Shown in pieces: positions 1 through 4,989 of a stretch of DNA of 6,111 bases. The stretch comes from Actinomycetes bacterium (GTDB lineage Bacteria > Actinomycetota > Acidimicrobiia > Acidimicrobiales > Palsa-688). The number at the start of each line of letters is the position of its first letter. The first letter of the stretch is position 1. The notes under the pieces are model-generated. The model was not told the DNA's origin and ran no database searches. It saw only the letters and a list, made by a program, of their open reading frames with translations. Location of the stretch: the NCBI GenBank assembly GCA_021798075.1, contig JAJZYO010000135.1, forward strand, positions 1-6,111, read 5' to 3'. Made by a program: the position numbers and the translations under genes.

Positions 1-149
1 CGCAGTCCCTGGCCCAAGCCGAGCAGCAGTACTCGAGCGACCAGACGAGCCAAGCGCAGTCCCTGGCCCAAGCCGAGCAGCAGTACTCGAGCGACCAGAC
101 GAGCCAAGCGCAGTCCCTGGCCCAAGCCGAGCAGCAGTACTCGAGCGAC
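1..149 (+). repeat. 54-bp perfect tandem repeat, at least 2.8 copies, running off the left edge
   Basis: Bases 1-54 and 55-108 are identical, and 109-149 match the first 41 bases of a third copy before diverging. The unit is in frame (18 codons, containing SLAQAEQQYSSD) and forms part of the descending hairpin arm. Two further 18-codon units at 165-218 and 219-272 keep the same hydrophobic positions (V/L at 3, L/Y at 10) but have diverged in DNA. The array probably continues upstream; its copy number cannot be known from here. Confidence 0.95.
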
Positions 150-1997
150 AAGGCGTCCCAGCAGGCCGCAGTCAACCAGGCGCTCCAGCAGCTCGCCAGC
201 GCCAAGACGAGCCAGGCACAGGCAGTGCTGGTGGCGGGACAGCAGTACCAAAGTGACCAGAAAAGCCAGGCCAACTCGGTCAACCAGGCGAACAGCCAGC
301 TCGCTTCTGACGAGTCGACGCTAGCGACCGACCGCTCGACCCTTGCGACCGACCAGGCCACCCTTGCTGCAGACCAGCAAAAGGAGGCCGTCGATTGCCA
401 AGGCGCTGGTGCCGCGGTGGCCTCAACAGAGCAAGCGGCCCAGGCTGGTTCCTCGGGTACGTCTTCTGGCGGTTCCTCGTCAGGCTCGTCCGCCTGTGCC
501 ACTGACGTGAGCGCGGTCAGTTCGGCGAAATCTCAGGTCAGTACCGACCAGTCCCAGGTGACGTCGGCGGCGCAGGGGGTCGCCACAGCCAAGGCATCGG
601 TCACTTCTGCCCAACAAACCATGGCCTCCACCCTCCAAAAGGACCGAGCGTCAATAGCTGCCGCCAAGGCGACCCAAGCCTCCACTTTGAAAGCAGATGA
701 GTCGTCGGTCACTACAGCTCGCGAGGCCATGGCCTCCACCCTCCAAAAGGACCGAGCGTCAATAGCTGCCGCCAAGGCGACCCAAGCCTCCACTTTGAAA
801 GCAGATGAGTCGTCGGTCACTACAGCTCGCGAGGCCATGGCCTCCACGCTCCAAAAGGACCAAGCGTCCATAGCTTCCGCCAAGGCAACCATGGCGTCCA
901 CCCTCCAAAAGGACCAAGCGTCCATAGCTTCCGCCAAGGCAACCATGGCGTCCACCCTCCAAAAGGACCAAGAGTCCATAGCTTCCGCCAAGGCAACTAT
1001 GGCGTCCACGCTCCAAAAGGACCAGGCGTCTGTCGCCAGCGCGAAAACTTCGGTGGCTTCGACCGAACAAAAGGACAGCCAGTCCCTCCAGCAGGCCGAG
1101 GGGTCGGTCGCGACAGCGCAACAGCAAGTCACCGAGGCCCAGGCCAGTCTCGGTGCGGCTAAGTCGAGCCAGCCCGGTACGCTCGCAGCGGACAAGGCCA
1201 CCCTGGCTTCGGCGGAGAGCAACCTCACCCAGGCAGAGCAGGACCTCTCCGACGCCAGCCTTCGCGCTCCCGTCGGCGGGACCGTCGTCAGCCTTTCCCT
1301 GTCCAAGGGTGCTTCGGTTTCCGCGGGCAACACGAGCGTGGTCTCTTCGTCCCAGCTCCTTACGGGCTCGAGCAGTTCCTCCAGCAGCTCCTCGAGCGCC
1401 TCGGGCTCCAGTTCTTCGAGCTCGACCGAAGTCGTTATCGAACCTGCCAATGCTTACGTCATCCTGGTCGAGGCCGATACTTCCCAGATCGGCGACATCC
1501 AAGATGGCGAGCAGGCGGTCATAACCCCGACGGGGAGCAGTACGACGACCGACTACGGGATCGTCACGAGCTTCAGCACATCGGGCACCACGAGCTCAGG
1601 TGTGACGCAGTTCCCGATCATTGTCGCTGTCACCGGGAGCAGTTCTGGCCTCTACGCGGGTGCGACGGCGAACGTAGACATAATCACCAAGCAGGTCAAC
1701 AACGTTCTCGTGGTCCCGACGAGCGCCGTCCACACGGTCGGCAGCACCTCGTATGTCGAAGTCCTGAAAAACGGCAAAGAGTCGCGCCAAGTGATCGGGG
1801 TCGGCGCGAGCAGTGGGTCGGAGACGCAAGTGACCTCCGGCCTGAAGTCGGGCCAACAAGTGGTTATCGCCTCCCTCCGAGCGAGCAGCGGTGGTTCGGG
1901 CAATTCGACGAGCGGGAATTCAGGCGTCGGTTCCTTCAGGTTTGGTGGTGGCAGCTTCGGCGGCTTTAACGGCGGCGGCTTCGCGAGGGGTGGGTGA
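1..1997 (+). CDS. MacA/YknX-like membrane-fusion (HlyD-family) adaptor, 5'-partial, with giant repeat-built alpha-hairpin
   Basis: Periplasmic-adaptor type subunit of an ABC exporter, expected to be membrane-anchored and to project outward. The frame (codons from base 3) is open to the left edge. A GTG at 225 is only an internal valine, so the true start, the anchor and the first lipoyl half lie upstream. In order: descending helical arm of 18-residue units (3-272) then heptads (279-383); a Ser/Gly loop between Cys codons 396-398 and 495-497; ascending arm with Val heptads (516-621), ten 18-residue units (621-1160), a Gln-Pro-Gly break (1170-1178) and Leu heptads (1182-1247). Then comes the second lipoyl half (around 1266, RAPVGGTVVSLSL), a poly-Ser linker, a beta-barrel (about 1428-1690), a membrane-proximal domain with NNVLVVPTSAV (from 1698), and a Gly/Phe-rich tail. 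The stop overlaps the ATPase start. The family call is firm from the C-terminal half and neighbours; the substrate is unknown. Confidence 0.9.
   Translation, partial: QSLAQAEQQYSSDQTSQAQSLAQAEQQYSSDQTSQAQSLAQAEQQYSSDKASQQAAVNQALQQLASAKTSQAQAVLVAGQQYQSDQKSQANSVNQANSQLASDESTLATDRSTLATDQATLAADQQKEAVDCQGAGAAVASTEQAAQAGSSGTSSGGSSSGSSACATDVSAVSSAKSQVSTDQSQVTSAAQGVATAKASVTSAQQTMASTLQKDRASIAAAKATQASTLKADESSVTTAREAMASTLQKDRASIAAAKATQASTLKADESSVTTAREAMASTLQKDQASIASAKATMASTLQKDQASIASAKATMASTLQKDQESIASAKATMASTLQKDQASVASAKTSVASTEQKDSQSLQQAEGSVATAQQQVTEAQASLGAAKSSQPGTLAADKATLASAESNLTQAEQDLSDASLRAPVGGTVVSLSLSKGASVSAGNTSVVSSSQLLTGSSSSSSSSSSASGSSSSSSTEVVIEPANAYVILVEADTSQIGDIQDGEQAVITPTGSSTTTDYGIVTSFSTSGTTSSGVTQFPIIVAVTGSSSGLYAGATANVDIITKQVNNVLVVPTSAVHTVGSTSYVEVLKNGKESRQVIGVGASSGSETQVTSGLKSGQQVVIASLRASSGGSGNSTSGNSGVGSFRFGGGSFGGFNGGGFARGG
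300..383 (+). repeat. Four 21-bp (heptad) units at the hairpin tip, descending arm
   Basis: Four in-frame seven-codon units start with Leu at 300, 321, 342 and 363 (LASDEST, LATDRST, LATDQAT, LAADQQK). With the Val codon at 279 this gives five hydrophobic positions spaced exactly seven residues apart, a canonical coiled-coil pattern. The DNA copies are diverged, most alike at 321-362. The partner heptads are on the ascending arm at 516-621. Confidence 0.8.
621..836 (+). repeat. Perfect 108-bp direct duplication inside the adaptor gene
   Basis: Bases 621-728 and 729-836 are identical by eye. Each 108-bp unit is a dimer of two diverged 18-residue repeats, one starting MASTLQKDRAS and one starting QASTLKADESS, so this is a higher-order repeat that duplicated as a pair. 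It is in frame and adds 36 residues to the ascending hairpin arm. Perfect identity at synonymous sites points to a recent duplication or gene conversion. Confidence 0.95.
837..1052 (+). repeat. Four 54-bp tandem units of the ascending hairpin arm
   Basis: Units start at 837, 891, 945 and 999 and encode variants of MASTLQKDQASIASAKAT. The first three differ from their neighbours by about two bases each; the fourth keeps its first half and diverges in the second. Two more degenerate 18-codon units follow (1053-1106, VASTEQKDSQSL; 1107-1160), showing a gradient from young copies in the middle to old copies near the lipoyl domain. All are in frame. Confidence 0.93.
1368..1424 (+). repeat. Poly-serine linker (17 of 19 codons are Ser)
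   Basis: A run of ten Ser, then Ala-Ser-Gly, then six Ser, lies between the second lipoyl half and the beta-barrel of the adaptor. Five of the six serine codons are used in mixed order (TCG, AGC, AGT, TCC, TCT), so it is not a simple DNA slippage tract and is probably kept at protein level as a flexible linker. Confidence 0.85.
1985..1990 (+). promoter_or_regulatory. Shine-Dalgarno site for the ABC ATPase
   Basis: GAGGGG lies six bases before ATG 1997 and inside the end of the adaptor gene. The stop and start share a base (TGATG, 1995-1999), typical of translational coupling. The spacing favours ATG 1997 over the GTG at 1994, which would be only three bases away. Confidence 0.65.
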
Positions 1998-2791
1998 TGG
2001 TCGCCCCTGGCCCTCAAGCCAACTCGTCGAGCTCGCATACCGGCGCACCGGGTGCTCCGCTCATCACCGGTCCTGCCACTGGGCTGGCCGGCCGCCAGCG
2101 GACCGAGCGTCCCGTGATCGAGTTCCAAAATGTCTGGAAGACCTACCAGAGCGCCGAGCCGGTCTACGCGCTGCGTGGGGTGTCGATCAAGATTTACGCG
2201 GGTGAGTACCTCTCTATCATCGGGCCCTCCGGGTCGGGCAAGAGCACCTTCATGCACATACTCGGCTGCTTGGACACGCCGACCTCGGGCAGGTACCTCC
2301 TGGCCGGTAGCGACGTCTCCAAGATGGACGAGGAAGCCTTGGCCGAGGTGAGGAACCGCCGGATCGGCTTCGTGTTCCAGCAGTTCCACCTGCTCCCTAG
2401 CCTTTCGGCTTGGCGCAACGTCGAGCTCCCCCTCCTATATGCCGGCGTTGGCCGCCAAGAGAGACGGGCCCGGGCCATGTCCGCCCTCGAACAGGTCGGG
2501 CTCGCCAACAGGTCCAGCCACCACCCCAACCAGCTCTCTGGCGGCCAGCAGCAGCGCGTGGCGGTGGCGCGCGCCCTCGTGACGGAGCCCGACGTGGTCC
2601 TGGCTGACGAGCCGACCGGGAACCTGGACTCTCACGCCAGCGCCGATGTGCTCTCCATGTTCGCCGACATGCACAAGGCCGGGCGCACCGTGGTGCTTAT
2701 CACCCACGAAAACGACGTCGCCGCCGCGGCCGAGCGCATCATGCGCTTCCGTGACGGCAAGTTCGTGGACGCAGAGGAGACAGCAGCGTGA
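1997..2791 (+). CDS. ABC transporter ATPase, MacB/LolD/YknY type
   Basis: Cytoplasmic nucleotide-binding subunit that powers the permease encoded next to it. It has 264 residues with every catalytic motif intact: Walker A GPSGSGKS (76-83), Q-loop FQQF (Gln128), signature LSGGQQQR (180-187), Walker B VVLADEP (200-206), D-loop GNLDS and switch His237 in ITHEN. The [15 protein letters not shown] and [10 protein letters not shown] wording is typical of the MacB/LolD/FtsE group. The domain proper begins near residue 40 ([11 protein letters not shown]), so the chosen start gives an extra Pro/Gly/Ser-rich leader of about 38 residues. A GTG at 2114 would give the usual family length but has only a weak ribosome site; ATG 1997 has a good one and couples to the upstream stop. 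Its end overlaps the permease start by four bases. Confidence 0.95.
   Translation: MVAPGPQANSSSSHTGAPGAPLITGPATGLAGRQRTERPVIEFQNVWKTYQSAEPVYALRGVSIKIYAGEYLSIIGPSGSGKSTFMHILGCLDTPTSGRYLLAGSDVSKMDEEALAEVRNRRIGFVFQQFHLLPSLSAWRNVELPLLYAGVGRQERRARAMSALEQVGLANRSSHHPNQLSGGQQQRVAVARALVTEPDVVLADEPTGNLDSHASADVLSMFADMHKAGRTVVLITHENDVAAAAERIMRFRDGKFVDAEETAA
2775..2779 (+). promoter_or_regulatory. Shine-Dalgarno site for the permease
   Basis: AGGAG, within GAGGAGA, is eight bases before GTG 2788. The GTGA overlap (2788-2791) joins the ATPase stop to the permease start, so this site decides the GTG start and suggests coupled, matched production of the two ABC subunits. Confidence 0.75.
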
Positions 2792-4008
2792 GCTTTTTCG
2801 AGACCGTCCGCTCTGGCCTGGAGGCCATAGCGACCCACCGCATGCGCTCGGGGCTCACCGTGCTCGGCATCCTGATAGGCATAGCGGCCGTGATCTTGAC
2901 GGTCGGCCTCGGCGAGGGTGCAACGGCGAGCGTTAACAGCGCTATCAACTCCCTCGGGACCAACTTGCTCATTGTCACCCCCGGCAGCTCGAGCACCGGC
3001 CTCGTCCGCGGCGGCGCCGGCTCGGCCGACACCCTCACGTATGCCAACGCGCAGGACCTGGCCAACAAAAAGGACTGCCCGGACATAGCCGGCGTCGCAC
3101 CGCAAGTGTCGGCCTTCGCCACGCTCGTCGCCGGCAGCCAAAACTGGACCACCACCGTCTACGGGTCCACCACGCAGTGGCTTTCGGTTCGGGGCCGGAG
3201 CATAGCCGAGGGATCGTGGTTTACCCCCTCACAAATGAGCCATGCTGGGAACGTCGTAGTGCTCGGCCAGACTACGGCCCAAGAGCTCGGCCTCACCTTC
3301 AACCCCATAGGCCAGACCGTGAACATCGACAACGTGCCCTTCACGGTGATAGGGGTGCTCAATTCCTCGGGTAGCTCGAGCTCGGCCCAAAACCAAGACG
3401 ACCTCGCGGTGGTACCGCTCACCACAGCAGAAGAAGTCACCGGCAGTACAACGGTTTCGACCATCTACCTCCAGGCGAAGTCGCAGAGCACCCTCGACGC
3501 GGCCGACCAGGAGGCGACCAACCTGCTGCTCCAGCTCCATGGCATAACAAACCCCACTGAGGCCGACTTCACGATCACGTCCGAGAGCTCGTTGGTCTCC
3601 ACGGCCACGTCCGTCGATAGGACCCTGACGGTCCTCCTCGGCGGGATCGCCGCGATCTCCCTCCTAGTGGGTGGCATCGGGGTCATGAACATCATGCTCG
3701 TCTCGGTGACCGAGCGAGTCCGTGAGATAGGCCTGCGCAAAGCCCTCGGTGCCACTCCGGGCGTGATCCGCCGCCAGTTCCTGATAGAAGCTTCGACGCT
3801 CGGCCTTGCCGGTGGCCTAGCCGGCGCCGCCCTCGGCATAATCGGTGCGGAAGTCATACCACATTTCATATCCAACAAGATCTCCATCTCGGGCTTCGCC
3901 ACGGTCGGGGCCGTCATCGTGGCCGTGGCCATCGGCATCATCTTCGGCGTCTACCCAGCCTCGCGCGCAGCGCGCCTGGCGCCGATCGAGGCCCTACGAA
4001 GCGAATGA
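2788..4008 (+). CDS. MacB/FtsX-type ABC permease (YknZ-like)
   Basis: Membrane subunit of the ABC machine, 406 residues, the usual length for stand-alone members. The order is typical of the family. A cytoplasmic N-terminus with RMRSGLTVLGILIG leads into membrane segment 1 (about 21-42). A large extracellular MacB core domain follows (about 45-275). Membrane segments 2 (279-303), 3 (332-354) and 4 (370-390) complete it. The conserved cytoplasmic coupling stretch SVTERVREIGLRKALGAT (306-323) lies between segments 2 and 3, and the protein ends with the classic PASRAARLAPIEALRSE. In Gram-negative MacB the ATPase and permease are one chain; here they are split, as in Bacillus YknYZ. The extracellular domain has a single Cys (97) and a Ser-rich loop near 193-200. 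Isoleucine is encoded by ATA about 13 times in 33. Substrate cannot be read from the sequence. Confidence 0.95.
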   Translation: MSFFETVRSGLEAIATHRMRSGLTVLGILIGIAAVILTVGLGEGATASVNSAINSLGTNLLIVTPGSSSTGLVRGGAGSADTLTYANAQDLANKKDCPDIAGVAPQVSAFATLVAGSQNWTTTVYGSTTQWLSVRGRSIAEGSWFTPSQMSHAGNVVVLGQTTAQELGLTFNPIGQTVNIDNVPFTVIGVLNSSGSSSSAQNQDDLAVVPLTTAEEVTGSTTVSTIYLQAKSQSTLDAADQEATNLLLQLHGITNPTEADFTITSESSLVSTATSVDRTLTVLLGGIAAISLLVGGIGVMNIMLVSVTERVREIGLRKALGATPGVIRRQFLIEASTLGLAGGLAGAALGIIGAEVIPHFISNKISISGFATVGAVIVAVAIGIIFGVYPASRAARLAPIEALRSE

Positions 4009-4032
4009 ACCGTGGGGAGATATCCGCATACC

Positions 4033-4040
4033 AAGGAGGA
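4033..4040 (+). promoter_or_regulatory. Strong Shine-Dalgarno site for the DUF5666-like gene
   Basis: AAGGAGGA, an almost full anti-SD match, is six bases before ATG 4047. It decides the start: an in-frame ATG at 4005, overlapping the permease stop, has no such site and would place 14 polar residues ahead of the signal peptide. It is the strongest ribosome site in the window. Confidence 0.85.
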
Positions 4041-4046
4041 GACACG

Positions 4047-4934
4047 ATGAGAAATGTGAGGCGCCTCTCGAACAGGCGCGGCCCAGGTGCCCTAGGTGCG
4101 CTCGTTTTGGCCAGCGCTTCCATGGTATTCGCAGGCCCCGGCGGCGTGGCCTTCGCGGCCAGCAAGCCGTCGAAGGCGACCACAGCGCCCGCTCGCCCGG
4201 CGGCGCAAAGGCCGGCCGCGAGTGGTCAGATCGCCTACGTATCGGGCAATACCTTGGAGGTGCGCAGCCAGGAAACAGGCCAAACCACGGTGGACATCAC
4301 CTCTAAGACGGCGATTACCGCCACGGTGACGGTGAGCTTGGAGGCGATTAAAAGCGGCAGCTGCGTAACTGCCACGGGCACGAGGGCGAAAAGCGGTGCC
4401 CTCGATGCCACGACCGTGACGCTCGCTGCCGCAAACGGCGCTACCTGTGGTGGCGGCTTCAGGGGGGCCCGTGGAGGCGGTCCTGGGGCGGGAGGCAACT
4501 CCGGTCGCGGAACGACGGGTCGCAGCAACCCGAGCCGGTCTTTCACCTCACCGGCAAACGCGGCTACCGCCTTCGGGAAGGTGACTTCGGTGTCTGGGTC
4601 GAAGATGACGCTAGAGGGCACGATCTTCTCGTTCTCTGGCGCGAGCCGATCGTCGTCGGGTTCGAAGAAGGGGAGCAGGTCAGCCACCACGCCCAAGGCC
4701 GGGAAGCTGACCGTCGACGTGGGCTCCAAGACCAAGTTCCTAAAGACCGGCCCCGGTAGCACGAAATCCCTGAAAGTTGGCGAGTGCGCGACAGCCTTCG
4801 GCCCGACGAGCAGCATCGGGACCGTGACCGCGACGCGCCTCGCGCTGTCGCCAGCCACGTCCGGTACCTGTGGGTTCGGCGGTTTTGGCAGCGCCTTTTT
4901 TGCTGGGGGTGGGCCGGCCAACTTGAAGGGCTGA
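4047..4934 (+). CDS. Secreted protein with two DUF5666-like domains
   Basis: A 295-residue exported protein of unknown function. A signal peptide is clear: basic MRNVRRLSNRR, a hydrophobic stretch, and a likely cut near residues 37-38 (VAFAA). A Pro/Ala-rich spacer follows, then two copies of one small beta-rich domain (about 60-134 and 176-275). Both begin G(Q/K)(I/V)xxVSG. Both have a TVDI or TVDV strand followed by S-K-T, then K(S/V)G(S/E)C, then a strand of type DATTVTL or TATRLAL, and both end in TC before Gly-rich sequence. Cysteines 106/134 and 247/275 are each 28 residues apart, which suggests one disulfide per domain. Copy 2 carries a Ser/Lys-rich insertion near 198-216. The pattern matches my memory of DUF5666 domains; that name should be confirmed by profile. 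It sits 38 bases after the permease, so it is probably co-transcribed and may serve the exporter outside the membrane. Confidence 0.8.
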   Translation: MRNVRRLSNRRGPGALGALVLASASMVFAGPGGVAFAASKPSKATTAPARPAAQRPAASGQIAYVSGNTLEVRSQETGQTTVDITSKTAITATVTVSLEAIKSGSCVTATGTRAKSGALDATTVTLAAANGATCGGGFRGARGGGPGAGGNSGRGTTGRSNPSRSFTSPANAATAFGKVTSVSGSKMTLEGTIFSFSGASRSSSGSKKGSRSATTPKAGKLTVDVGSKTKFLKTGPGSTKSLKVGECATAFGPTSSIGTVTATRLALSPATSGTCGFGGFGSAFFAGGGPANLKG

Positions 4935-4989
4935 ACTGTCGTGCGCCTTGTTACCGCGCTGTTACTGCTGAAAGGGCAAAGTGAGGAAG
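4935..4989 (+). other. Short intergenic gap, no terminator seen
   Basis: Fifty-five bases between the DUF5666-like stop and the Ig-repeat gene. A GTTAC direct repeat occurs at 4950-4954 and 4961-4965. I see no GC-rich hairpin followed by a T-run and no convincing promoter, so read-through from the operon is the simplest view. AAGGG at 4972-4976 is a modest ribosome site that would best serve a GTG at 4981. Confidence 0.5.

Noticed and set aside
1..149. CRISPR array
   Set aside because: The 54-bp units are directly abutting, without unique spacers, and keep one open reading frame with coiled-coil spacing.
225..227. GTG as the start of the adaptor gene
   Set aside because: The same frame is open to the left edge with the same 18-residue repeat, and no ribosome site precedes the GTG.
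533..1450. A 305-codon open frame on the minus strand, with another at 759-1502
   Set aside because: They lie opposite the repeat-rich adaptor. The absence of stops comes from repeating the same stop-free 54-bp unit, and the products show no family features.
4941..4980. Promoter or terminator between genes 4 and 5
   Set aside because: No stem with a T-run and no convincing -35/-10 pair; the GTTAC direct repeat alone is not enough.
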